From the NCBI GenBank assembly GCA_033296885.1, contig MU864045.1:1-55918 (forward strand): a stretch of 55,918 bases of DNA, written 5' to 3'. Position 1 is the stretch's first letter, and the number at the start of each line of letters is the position of its first letter. The notes beneath the pieces are model-generated. The model was not told the DNA's origin. It did no database searches and worked only from the letters and a program-made list of their open reading frames with translations. Of this stretch, positions 1 to 9,946 are shown piece after piece. Position numbers and translations under genes: made by a program. Source of the stretch: Triangularia verruculosa. Taxonomy: Eukaryota > Ascomycota > Sordariomycetes > Sordariales > Podosporaceae.

Positions 1-1068
1 AAATCCTTGGGAGCCGAGCCCTTTGGTAGGTCTTAGGTTACGCTAGACCTATAATAGTATAGTGCCAAGGTTAGGCTTGGCCGGCACCTCAACACATGGG
101 TCTTACCCGGCACCTATTATGTGCCACACGTTAACAGAAACTAAAGGACTTCCGTTAAGAAAATCTAAGCCGGCCTACGTTTAAGTAATTAGGAAAGGGT
201 TAATCAGGGGGGCGTCGCTTAATAGGGTATTCTAATTAATAATATCTAAGGCACTGTAGACCTAGACGTTAATAACGGCTTCTGATTTGCGACGGTTAAC
301 TTCTTTAAGTTCGTTTAGCGAAGCGAGCCTTCGGCGGATTATTTCGCTACCCTACGTCGATAAGTATTAACGCTAACGCCGGAGACGAGATAATATAATA
401 AGAGCCTTTTAAGCTTTACGCTAACTACGTTAAAGGCGCTCCTTGGCGAGCTCCTTCTCGCAGGCTAGGCGTTAAGACTCGGCTACGATACAGTCTATTA
501 AAAGACTAGGGGTTAAGTAAACGATAGGAGAAGAGAACCCGTATATATACTTATATATTAAAACCGGAACGTTAGTACTATTATAAATACACTTACGATG
601 AATATATTTACTATAACGAAAAGAATGCTCAGTTATTTTATATAATAAGCCCTTAGAAAAATAGAAAGAGTACGGTATAATTTCGTATCTAAATTAAAGT
701 ATAGTAGTAGTTAAAGACGTACGCTGGGAGGATTTCGAGCTGGGAGCCTTGGAGACGCGGTTAGACATAGTAAAGACGTAAGGAGTAGTCTAAGGAAGTA
801 AGGGAGATTTACGAAAGGAAAAAGGGGAAGAATAATAGAGGAAGATAAAATAAACCAAGGTCGTCGGGACGTCGACCTAGGAAGAGGGGTATCGTATTAC
901 AATCGTTAATGAAGAATTAACGTACGGGGCGCGGGACGTTCCTAGCTAATTATTACGGACTAATCGGGAGTGGAGCGGAAGGCTTACGGTGATCCCGGTA
1001 AGCAGGGCGACAGGATTACAGTGAGCGGAGCGACAGGATTACGATGAGTATAATGAGCTAGGGGAAGG
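1..1068. repeat. RIP-mutated transposon remains
   Basis: The stretch is rich in TA steps and conspicuously poor in CA and TG, with many stop codons in all frames. This is the pattern left by repeat-induced point mutation in ascomycetes. No open frame can be read. A short sequence (gcgacaggatta) occurs twice near 1006-1037. The element type cannot be named from what is left. Confidence 0.7.
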
Positions 1069-1090
1069 AAAGGTGATCTAGATCACCTTT
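1069..1090. repeat. Perfect 22-bp palindrome
   Basis: The sequence reads identically on both strands, centred on TCTAGA with arms AAAGGTGATC. It sits at the switch from RIP-mutated DNA to a short segment that keeps CA/TG. It could mark the start of a retroelement terminal repeat, but no partner copy is visible in this window. Confidence 0.75.
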
Positions 1091-1311
1091 GGGAAACATA
1101 ATCCTGGTGATCCACAGGTCTATATATACGGAGGAACTAGATAGCTTGTAGATAGTTCCGCAGTATATAATTACAGCTTGTATTTACGGTATCTTGTGTT
1201 TATATTAAGACATTTTATTATGCATTGTTTAGCTGCACCGAACTAATTATCAGAAGTAACCTTCAACTGAGTATCCCTTTCAGAGGTTCTGTACAGAGTT
1301 CGTCACAAATG
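1091..1311. repeat. LTR-like island with little RIP
   Basis: Unlike its flanks this stretch keeps CA and TG dinucleotides. It contains a TATA-rich core (tctatatatacgg near 1120) and ends in ordinary-composition sequence just before an AT-rich frame that looks like a decayed gag. That arrangement suits a terminal repeat, but no second copy or target duplication is visible, so the call is tentative. Confidence 0.3.
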
Positions 1312-2215
1312 TACTTTACCAGAGGTAATAAATATAAAGAGGATATTATATTATTACCGTTAGTAAAAAGTAAAGAAAAGCCGGGTTTAAAAGTATAGTA
1401 GGAATAAATTAATTTAAATTTAGCTGAAAAAGAAGCGGCGGTCCAGAAAAACCTTTAAACCGAGGTAAACGAAGCTTATAATTTGTAGAAGAAAACTAAC
1501 GAAGAAGATAATATAGGTAATAATAAAAAATAACTAACTTAATTTATTAAAAAATAAAGTATAGTTAAGTAATAGGAGTTAAATTAAATAGTAATAATTA
1601 AGTTTAAGTAGTAATAGTTAAATTTGAATAATAGTAGTTAGGTTTAACGTTAATAATTAAGTTAAACGGTAATTATTAAGCTAAGTAATAGCCGAACTAT
1701 AGGTCGGTAAGTAAATTAAAAGATAGTTAAATTAAAAGATAATTAAATCAGAAGGTAGTTAAATTATATAGAAAATTAATATAAATAGCCGATTTAAATA
1801 GAAATTCGAAGGTATAGTTAAAAAGCTTTAAATTAAAGTTTTTTAACTTAGTTAAAACCTATTCATAGGATATAGTTAAAAATAGTAATTTTAAAGGTTT
1901 ATTAAGTAGTAAGTTAGTTATAAAGTAGTAGTTTAATGAAAAAGTAGTAGTTTATAAGGTAGTTTAAAAGAAAGTTAATTATTAAAGGACGAATTTTTTA
2001 AGAATAGTTTATTAAAAGATTAGGGTTTTTTATAACAAAAAAGTCGTTTACTTTATAACGACTTTATAATTAAATTAATTATTTAAAATAAATATAATTA
2101 TAATAAATAAATAAAGTAAAAAACGACGATTTTGGCTATATTGAAGGCTTTTAGGCGTAGCGTTATAGGTTAAAAAAAGGCCAGTTTAAAATAGGTGGTT
2201 AATTTAATAGTTATT
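1312..2215 (+). pseudogene. Decayed retroelement-like reading frame, heavily RIP-mutated
   Basis: From about 1309 one plus-strand frame gives a short lysine/glutamate-rich peptide. It is then broken again and again by TAA and TAG where CAA or CAG would be expected. CA and TG are nearly absent. This is compatible with the gag end of a retrotransposon destroyed by RIP, but no family motif survives. Ordinary base composition resumes abruptly near 2210. Confidence 0.4.
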
Positions 2216-2561
2216 TTAGTAATAGTTTCAGTAGGAGCCGGGCTAAAGCCGAAGAAAGAAAGGCTTACTAAGGACCTTGGCATACTGTATGGCCCGGGCG
2301 GGCCCTGTTAAGGCCTAACAGGAGTGTCTCTTCAGTTTTAGCCCCAGCCTCCGTATAGCTTCTTAACGGCCCGCTTTTCACCTGCCGGCCCACCTTTTCA
2401 CCGACCTAGCATGCCTTTGGGATGTGGCATGACATTGACGTCAACACCACAAATCGCCCGTGATCTTTCTTATGCTAGCTTCATCAAAATAGTCAAGGAT
2501 CTTCGCCGTCGACCAATCGCAGGACAGGATTCTTCAACGGATCAATCGCTGGACAAACTCG
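2216..2561. other. Boundary segment between RIP block and zinc-knuckle array
   Basis: Base composition is normal again here. A GC-rich palindromic run (ggcccgggcgggccc, about 2291-2305) is present. No gene can be supported. Confidence 0.5.
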
Positions 2562-2960
2562 ATGGTCGCCAAGAATCTTAAGGTTTTGAGTCTTCATATA
2601 CAGTCAATGAAGCTTCGCATTCCTGCGGGACCTTCTCGGCTCATCTTATTGCCCACCCTGTTCTATGGGTATCCCAAGCCCCGTGGTTACTCTCGCGCTG
2701 AGTGCCAGAAATGCAAACAGAAGGGCCATGATTCCAGGGAGTTTACTGAGCCTAAGAATATAGACAAAGTGCCGCAACTGTCACGATGAGGGCCCTTTCT
2801 TCAAGGAGTGCTTACTCTCGCGCCGAGTGCCAGAACTGCAAGTAGAAGGCCATAATTCCAGAGAGTGTACTGAGCTTAAAGGATCATAAACAAAGTGCCA
2901 CAACTGTAATGAAATGGGCCACCTCTCCAAGGATTGCCCGAGGCAGCTGACTACTCTCGC
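2562..2960 (+). pseudogene. Zinc-knuckle (CCHC) gene fragment, plus-strand copy
   Basis: The plus strand encodes recognisable CCHC knuckles (C-x2-C-x4-H-x4-C). One is spelled ECQKCKQKGHDSREF, where the last Cys has become Phe. Further degenerate knuckles follow at about 2820-2945, the last still ending HLSKDCP. The linkers EPKNIDK match those of the minus-strand array downstream. Frames shift between knuckles and there is a TGA at 2787, so no intact protein is made. The family (HEXBP/Gis2-like) binds single-stranded nucleic acid through these knuckles. This copy points away from the rest of the array. Confidence 0.65.
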
Positions 2961-3235
2961 GTCGAGTACCAGAATGGTCACTTTTCTCGTGTTGACAAGA
3001 GGGCCACGACTCCAATGAGTGCTTACTTTTCTTATAGACAAGAGGGCCAAAATTTCAGGTAGGATGGGTAATGAAATGAGCCAAGCGCCGGGGTCAATCT
3101 CATCTTAGCTTACGGTTCCTAGACCTCGGCCTGGCTTGAAGCTATCACGGCTTATCTTATCCCATCGACTTGCAAGCCGCCCGAAGGTGGTTTTCCGCTC
3201 CGGTAGGGGGCCCGGGAGCCGAAGTGCCGTATAAT

Positions 3236-3400
3236 AATACCATTTAACTATCTTTTAACATCTTTCAGTTATCGTTTAACACTTTTCCACTATCTTTTAA
3301 CACTTTTTCACTATCTTTTAACACTTTTCCACTATCTTTTAACACGCTTCTACTATCTTTTAATACCTTTTAACTATCTTTTAACACCTTTTAATTATCT
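3236..3400. repeat. 21-22-bp minisatellite, core TTAACTATCTTTTAA
   Basis: About eight imperfect units of the type ACTATCTTTTAACACTTTTCC stand head to tail. The same core occurs as the reverse complement in the tandem array at 18765-18912. It lies at the end of the zinc-knuckle array. Confidence 0.8.
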
Positions 3401-3435
3401 CTCCCTCTCCCCTCTCTCCATAACCACCATCACCG

Positions 3436-3790
3436 CCAGCGCCTTCGTCTAAAACCAAGGGATTGGGGCATCGGACCTTGGTGTGGCCCTTCGTCTGAAA
3501 CCAAGGGATTCGGGCAGCGGACCTTGGTGTGGCCCTTCTGTTTGACCGCCAGCGCCTTCGTCCGAAACTAAGGGACTGGGTCATCGGACCTTGGTGTGAC
3601 CCTCCTGCTTGACCGCCAGCGCCTTCGCCCGAAACCAAGGGATTGGGGCAGCGGACCTTTGGGATTGGGGCAGCGGACCTTTGGGATTGGGGCATCGGAT
3701 CTTGGTGTGGCCCTTCGTCCGAAATCAAGGGATTCAGGCATCGGACCTTGGTGCGGCCCTTCTGCTTGCAATCCTGGCATCCAACGCTCC
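3436..3790 (-). repeat. Expanded zinc-knuckle linker repeat
   Basis: Units of roughly 45-60 bp are repeated (ggcccttcgtccgaaaccaaggg, then attggggcatcggaccttggtgt). A shorter 24-bp subunit is triplicated near 3650-3700. On the minus strand the units read GHTKVRCPNPLVSDEG, which is the distal half of a zinc knuckle plus its linker. The array therefore grew from inside the zinc-knuckle gene. A copy of ccctctctccataaccac stands at each end (near 3409 and 3789). Confidence 0.7.
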
Positions 3791-4799
3791 CTCTCTCCAT
3801 AACCACATCACCGCTAGCACCATCATCCGAAGATTCGGACTTTGGTATGGCCCTTCCGTTTGCAGTTCTAGCATTCAACGCGAGAGTAATCGCGGGGCTT
3901 GGGGCAATCCTTAGAGAAGTGGCACATCTCGCCGCAGTTGTGGCAATTGTCCATGTTCTTAGGCTCGGTGCACTCCCCTGGTTTGTGGCCCTCTTACCCG
4001 CAATTGTGGCAGCCACAGGGCCGGTAAAGTAGAGCGGCGGTCGCGAGAGAAGTGACTAGTCTCGTTGCACTTGCGGCACTCAACGCCCTCTGCGGAGTGA
4101 GGCTCGGGGCACTCGGAGGAGGGTGGCCGAGCTGACGTTCTTGCACAATGACTTGTCAACGGGGGGGGTCGGACAGTCGCGGCCACGAGGTGGCGATGAT
4201 AATGGCTAATTGGTCGACACACTCGACGGAGTGAGGCTCGGTGCGCTCGCAAACCACTCAACGCCCTCGACGGAGCGAGGCTCAGTACACTCGGAAACAG
4301 GGTGACCAAGCTGACCACAGTTCTTGCACAGTGACTTGTCAACGCGGGGAGTCGGGCCTGTCATCAAAGTTAGCCTCATGGGTAGAATATTCAATAAGAC
4401 CATCACTTACAGTCACGGACCCGGTGTCTAACCTCGTCGCAGTTGTAACACTTTATCTGGATGCGCTTAGGCTCGCGCTTGTCCTCCTTGCAATTCTTGG
4501 AGATGTGGCTAAGCCAGTCGCAACTGTGGCAGGTCAATACCTCTATTTCCGCAATCATTCAACCAGATGGGAGTCACTTACCCTCCTCATCACAGTTCTT
4601 GCGCAGAAGAGGCCCGGTGTCAGGGCACTCCTTCCGGAGGCGTTCAGTCGAACCACAACCATTTGACCTGCCCTCCTCACCACAATCCAGTGGAGCCGCA
4701 GCTATTGCAGGTCATCGGGCCAGCGCCACCTGCCCTCCTCACCACAATTCTTGCACAGAAGAGGCCCGGCGTCAGGGCACTCCTTCCGGAGGTGTTCGG

Positions 4800-4915
4800 T
4801 CTACTTCGAAGACTCCGGCAAAGGCTGCCGCGAAGACTCCTGCCAAGGCAAACGTTCTGCTGCTGCCATGGCCGAGGGTGATGCTGATGGCGAGGTCGAT
4901 GCCATTGAGTCACCC
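4800..4915 (+). pseudogene. KTPAK-rich gene fragment inside the zinc-knuckle array
   Basis: The plus strand reads KTPAKAAAKTPAKA and, after a one-base frame change, SAAAMAEGDADGEVDAIES. Lys-Thr-Pro-Ala-Lys repeats are typical of histone H1-like tails and other nuclear proteins. The block is about 115 bp and is bordered on both sides by zinc-knuckle units (caattcttgcacagaagagg) in the opposite orientation. It is a captured or leftover piece of another gene, of unknown identity. Confidence 0.4.
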
Positions 4916-4984
4916 ACCCCCAATTCTTGCACAGAAGAGGCCCGGCGTCAGGGCACTCCTTCCGGAGGTGTTCAGTCGAACCGC

Positions 4985-5402
4985 AGCCATTGCAGGTGAA
5001 AACAGGCGAGTTCTCGGCATAATGGTGACGCGCGTGTTTGGTGATGCCCGGTGGAAATTCTGGATTGATTGCTTTCGCTCTCTGGATGAAGCCAGCCAGG
5101 ATATGCCTCGGCAGGAACAGAACAGCTCCTTACGGAGGCTGCTTTTGAAAAGCCAGCTAGGTAGACACCTTAGCAGGAACAGGAACAGCCCTTACGGAAC
5201 TGCTTGTGGATGAAGCCCCCCCCCCTGACACTAAGGAACGAGTTCAAAACGCCGCCGTACCTGATAGCTGAGCATGTTGTGACATCCATCAAGGTTGATC
5301 GAAGCAAACCATCTTTCTTGATCATGGCAACAGACGACTTTTGGTATTATGTTTCTACCAAGCAGGCTGTTGACCTTACGGGCCAATGGTTGGATACCAT
5401 AC
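4985..5402 (+). pseudogene. PP2C phosphatase fragment (pyruvate dehydrogenase phosphatase-like)
   Basis: Two plus-strand pieces match the PP2C fold as found in mitochondrial pyruvate dehydrogenase phosphatases. One is RVLGIMVTRVFGDARWKF at about 5009-5062. The other runs from TPPYL through FLIMATDDFW to AVDLTGQWLD at about 5249-5398, where intact enzymes have MATDGLWD, so the conserved Gly is lost. Between them is a roughly 60-bp imperfect duplication (units near 5092 and 5150) replacing the expected linker, and there is no start codon or N-terminal half. The fragment is flanked on both sides by minus-strand zinc-knuckle units. It is a gene remnant, not an enzyme. Confidence 0.65.
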
Positions 5403-7300
5403 AGGCGGTGGGTCATCGGCCCAGCGATGGGGCAATCCTTGCTGTAGTGACCCTCATTGCCGTAGTTAGGGGGGGGCGGCAGAGTGAGGGCAGTTGTCGA
5501 ACCGCAACCATTCCAAGTTGCCGGTCATCGGGCCAGTGATGGGACAATCCTTGCTATAGTGACCCTCATCGCCGCAGCGGCAGTCACAGGGCCCAGAGTA
5601 GAGGGGCAGTTGCGGGAGAAGTGACTAGGGCAATCCTTTCGGATGTGTTCAGTCATCAAATAGCCGTTGCAGGTCATCGGGCCAGCGAGGGGGCAATCCT
5701 TACTGCAGGTCATCGGGCCAGCGATGGGGCAATCCTTGCTGTAATGGCCCTCATCGCCGTAGCGGCAGTCACAGGGCCCAGAGTAGAGGGGCAGTTGCGG
5801 GAGAAGTGATTAGGGCACTCCTTTCGGAGGTGTTCAGTCGAACCGCAGCCATTGCAGGTCATTGGGCCAGCGATGGGGCAATCCTTGCTGTAATGGCCCT
5901 CATCGCCACGGCGACAGTCACGGCAGAGGGGCAGTCGCGGGAGAAGTGACCAGTCTGGCACTCGACGCGAGGGTAATAACTCCTTGAAGAAATGGCCCAT
6001 ATCGCCGCAGTTGTGGCATTTGCCCATATTCTTAGACTCGGTGCACTCCCTGGGATTATGGCCCTCTGGTCCGCAGTTGCGGCAGCCACGGGGGCAGGTA
6101 GAGGGATAGTCGCGAGAGAAGTGACTAACCAAATAGAATCTGTTAGCTCTTGAATCTCGAATTCACAATAATAACCCAGTTTCGTTGCACTTACGACACT
6201 CAACGCCCTCGACGGAGCGAGACTGGGTGCGCTCGGAAACCACGTAACGCCCTCGACGGAGCGAGGCTCGGTGTCCTCGGAACCGGTTGGCCAGGGTGTA
6301 GCTTGCATAATGACTTATCAACGCGGGGAGTCCCGTCGGGCAGTCACGGCCACGGTATGGCGATGACAATGACCAGTCTCGTTGCACTTGCGACACTCGA
6401 CACCCTCGACGGAGCGAGGCTTTGCACTCGGAAACCAGTTGGCTAGGGTGTGGCGATGACAATGGCTCGCGTGTGTCCTCCTTGCAATTCTTGGAGATGT
6501 GGCCAAGCTGGTCAGTTGCGGCACTTGGGCAGGCCACTTCAATAGTGTGGTGCTGGTCCGTCACAAGCAATAACTCACTCCACGTGTCAGGGTGTGGCGA
6601 TGACAATGGCTCGCGCTTGTCCTCCTTGCAATTCTTGGAAAGTGGCTAAGCTGGTCGCAGTTACGGCACTCGAAGCCCTCTGCGGAGCGAGGCTCAGTGC
6701 ACTCTGTCGACGCGGGGAGTCGGGCAGTCACGGTCACGGTGTGGCGATGACAGTGACTCGTCTCGTTACAATTGCGGCACTCAACACCCTCTGGAGAGCG
6801 AGGCAATGTTGGCCAGGGTGACCACAGTTTTTGCGCAGCGACTTGTCGACGCGGGGAGTAGGGCAGTCTTAAGACATTGGTTAGTGTTCCGGTGCTGACC
6901 CGTCAAAAGCAATAACTCACTCCTTCCACTTGCGGCACTCAACGCCCTCTGGAGAGCGAGCCAACGTTGGCCAGGGTGACCACAGTTTTTGCATAGCGAC
7001 TCGTCGACGCGAGGAGTAGGACAGTCTTGAGACATTGGTTAGTGTTCCGGTGCTGACCCATCACGAGCAATACCTAACTCACTCCATGTGCCAGGGTGTG
7101 GCGACGACAATGGCTCGCGCTTGTCCTCCTTGCAATTCTTGGAGAATGGCCAAACTGGTCGCAGTTGCGGCACTCAACGCCTTCGGTGGAGCGGAGCGAG
7201 GCTCTACACTCGGAAACCGGGTGGTCAGGTCAAGTTTTTGCACAACGACTTGTCGACGCGAGGAGTTGGGCAATTGCGGCTGGGCAATCACAGAGCCAGT

Positions 7301-8771
7301 TCAAAGGCTAATTCAAAGGCCGTGAGAGTTGTGAACAATAAAATTGGTGGAATTGAGATAAGTGGTGGATTTGTAGAAGAATTAATTGAACTAGGAAGAT
7401 TATTGGGAGAGCCGTTAGGGCTAGGAAGGAAGGCAACAGCTGGGTCGTATCATATCACGTGATTTAAGCCAGGGAGTTGCATGTATCCTTATAACCGCAC
7501 AAATACATGTCAGAGCCTATCTTGTGCTACTCTGTAGCGGCCTGGCACTTGGCACAGCCAGTGCTTACAGGCGCAACACCAGCGATTGCAGTGGGGGTAG
7601 CGTCACCAAGCGGCGCCATTCACCCTGCGGGCTTGTAAACGAGTGCTCATTCTTGGAAGTGCCGGAGCTGAAACTAGTGTTACCGCAGCCAAAGTTGTCT
7701 TGGACTTACGTCCACGAAGAGTGCGAACTGGAGTTGACTCCATGGTCGATACAGTGGTCGGTGGTTGATGTCTGCACAGTGGGAGCCCACCTCTTACCCT
7801 CCCTTTATAAGTTCATTGAAAGAATTCACTCTTTTCATAAGGCCCCGCATGGTGGGCAATGAGATGAGCCCGGCTCCGCTCGTGGGGTGAGCCGAGCCAT
7901 CGAGCTGGGCCGAGTTGAAACCATTTTGACCAGAGCCAAGCTGATTCTTCCTATTGGCTCGTCCCACTGGTTCAGTGGACCGGTGAGGTTGGTGAAGATG
8001 GAAGCACCAGCGCTCCGGATTGAGAATACCCTGCGCCCACATTTTTGGACTGTTCCACATTGATTGCATTTGGAAGGCAGAGCACTGGAGTCATGTCCGG
8101 TGCGAAACTCCGTCTCTATTGAACAGCCTTTGGCGTTCCTTTGCGAGATCCATATTCCCCTCTTGCAGTCTTCCGCCGCGATGCAGCTCAAGAGGCCCCG
8201 GAACTAATGCTCCGGCTCCACGCAAAGTAAAACTGCCAGATCAGCCTTCCGACAGATCCAATTCGACTGTGGGTAATTCGATGTTTTACTTTGTAGCGCT
8301 TCGTTTTTGTAATGCTAGATGAAAGTTACCGAGCTCAAATGTCTATACGAGCAGAGCAGTGCAGATTGATCTCCAACTGACAACGTAAGGTACCTTAGAT
8401 GCCGATGAGGGCTTCGCACGGCGTCCCAACACCGTGAGTAGATAGTCGAGACGCACCCACCCTGGCAAGAACCGGAGGGGAATAGACATGACTTCGTTCC
8501 ATTCAGGGATTGACATAGACCTTGTTGTTCTTTGCCGTACCTTATACTTTTCGCTGTGGCTTCGACAAATATCCCGACACTCATAGGGTCAGGGCACGCA
8601 TTTTTTTTTCTTTTTTCTTTTCTTCTTTTCTTTCTTGTGACGGTACTTTGGGTCACAATCCTCATGTCAACCTATGTACCTAGAGACGTCAACTGCGAAC
8701 CCTACCGTGCGGACTCTGGTTCGAGTCACCCCCATCTGCGGTTTAGAAATTGGGGCCTGTACGATAGATCC
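7301..8771. other. Intergenic, no supportable gene
   Basis: Composition is normal. Several ORFs of 90-120 codons overlap each other on both strands without recognisable domains or coherent splice structure. A polypyrimidine run lies at about 8601-8637. A B-box-like ggttcgagtc at 8721 has no matching A-box and is not called a tRNA. Confidence 0.5.
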
Positions 8772-8928
8772 TGTGGAGCAGGATGGCATTCAAGGTATCA
8801 CGGCAAGGCTCGAGGGGGGTCAGTTCACTTAGGTGGTATTCAGGGATTACATGTAGGTTACCCGGTAAGGTGCTTATAGAGCTTATCGTATATATGACAG
8901 GTGGATGGAATTCCCTGGCGGGATATAC
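8772..8928 (+). repeat. LTR-like repeat, copy A
   Basis: The sequence begins TGTGGAGCAGGATGGCATTC and closely resembles 31321-31440 over several blocks: the first about 40 bp, then agttcact..taggtggtattc, then ggtggatggaat..ctgg.gggatata. The two copies have the same orientation, are 22.5 kb apart, and differ by many substitutions and a central gap. A TG start and a TATA-like block near the end suit a retrotransposon LTR. Ends and target duplications are not clear. Confidence 0.55.
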
Positions 8929-9523
8929 CTGAATAAGGTAGATCATAACCATATTATGCTTTTATGTCTGACATTAGAGCTTGTGGACGATCGATTTGTG
9001 TACAATAGTTCAAAGTTAGAGGTTCAACTTGCACTCGCATTGGTCTATCAACACCCAGGGAAGGAAGTATGGCAGGGCGTGGGGGTGGGGGGGATGGCGA
9101 GATTCTCTCATGGTGCTTTCCCTGATGTCCAGATTCAAATGCAAAGTGCTGGTATGCTCCACTTCTCCTTCGACGTGCCTGCTGGATTAAAACAGAATAC
9201 TTGATCTTTGTGTAGCCCCCCTCATTTACATCCAACAGGAAACCCACCATGAGCCGTCATGGTGCCATCTAGGCCGCGTTAGATCCTGGAGCTGAACCCA
9301 ACCCGCGCGCCATTGAGAGTATGTCCCTTCCATATGGGACAATTGCACCATGCAACATGACGTGAAGAAAATGATACGGCCGAGTGATTTGGTCGCTGTG
9401 ATCAGTATGTAGATGTAATGCTCAACACCAGATCTGAACATCGTCAAGGCAAAGTAAACACCGGGAACGGTAAACGGACGCCACCAACACAATATTGAAC
9501 CAACAACCCCATCCTCGCCTTCC
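8929..9523. other. Intergenic, nothing recognised
   Basis: Two ORFs of about 90-100 codons on opposite strands overlap here. Neither has a domain or believable exon borders. This stretch leads into the hairpin array. Confidence 0.4.
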
Positions 9524-9866
9524 CTGGTTCGCCATCTGGCGACCAGGCGTTTATTTTCACCTAGTTTACCATTGGTAACTAGGATTCTGTCTCTCGTCTC
9601 GTCCTCCCGCTGCCAGGTTTCCCTGGTTCGCCATCTGGCGACCAGGCGTTTACCCTCACCTAGTCTACTATCAGTAGCTAGGCCCTCCTCTCTCGACTCG
9701 TCTTCCTACCACCAGCTTTCCCTGGTTCGTCAAACGACGACCAGGCGTTAATCCTCACCTAGTCTGCCACAACCGTACTCCCACCACCAGCTCCATCTGG
9801 TTCGTCATCTGACGACCAGGCTTACTTCCACCGCCAGCTTTCCCTGGTTCGTCAAACGACGACCAG
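9524..9866. repeat. Array of five hairpin-forming repeats
   Basis: Five 23-nt near-palindromes lie at 9524-9546, 9623-9645, 9722-9744, 9797-9819 and 9844-9866. Each has the form CTGGT-T-CGYCA / TGRCG-ACCAG, a 9-10-bp stem with one bulged T. Copies 1 and 2 have a C-G pair where copies 3, 4 and 5 have T-A, so both arms changed together. Units 1 and 2 carry a second hairpin (9560-9583 and 9659-9682) of the form CCTAG...CTAGG, again with one unpaired T and again with matched changes in both arms. Spacing is 99, 99, 75 and 47 bp. The array ends 77 bp before the start codon of the next gene, so it may lie in its promoter or 5' UTR. Confidence 0.85.
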
Positions 9867-9928
9867 GCGTTTTCATCATCTCCAGTATGTTAGTCTCAAC
9901 CCCCTACCCCCCCTAACAACCCCTGACC

Positions 9929-9946
9929 ATGTGCTCCAGATCATGA
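9929..9946 (+). promoter_or_regulatory. Five-codon upstream ORF overlapping the next start codon
   Basis: ATG TGC TCC AGA TCA TGA begins 14 bp before the main ATG at 9943. Its stop codon overlaps that ATG in a different frame (atcATGA). If the transcript starts upstream, ribosomes would meet this ORF first. Termination-reinitiation or leaky scanning would then decide output. This is an inference from position only. Confidence 0.4.

Larger units (their letters stand above)
3800..7300 (-). pseudogene. Tandem array of broken zinc-knuckle gene copies
   Basis: The minus strand encodes many CCHC knuckles (C-x2-C-x4-H-x4-C) joined by recurring linkers. Linker types include EPRSVEGVECRKCNETGH (seen near 4090, 4220, 4260, 6200, 6250, 6400, 6670, 6790, 6940 and 7180), GPMTCNGCGSTEHLRKECP (near 4620-4990 and 5500-5870) and EPKNMGKCHNCGDMGH (near 6030). 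Every copy is broken by frameshifts or stops, and the longest open piece is about 150 codons. The parent looks like a cellular nucleic-acid-binding protein of the HEXBP/Gis2 type. The DNA keeps normal CA/TG content, so unlike the flanking transposons it was not RIP-mutated. Expression or function cannot be judged from sequence. Confidence 0.7.

Noticed and set aside
3596..4032. Plus-strand ORFs of 70-130 codons in the zinc-knuckle array
   Set aside because: They are antisense shadows of the minus-strand zinc-knuckle linker repeats.
7524..8191. Overlapping ORFs of 112-118 codons on both strands
   Set aside because: No domains, non-ATG start for the longest plus-strand ORF, and no consistent exon structure.
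8700..8760. B-box-like ggttcgagtc suggesting a tRNA or SINE
   Set aside because: No A-box at the right distance and no cloverleaf could be drawn.
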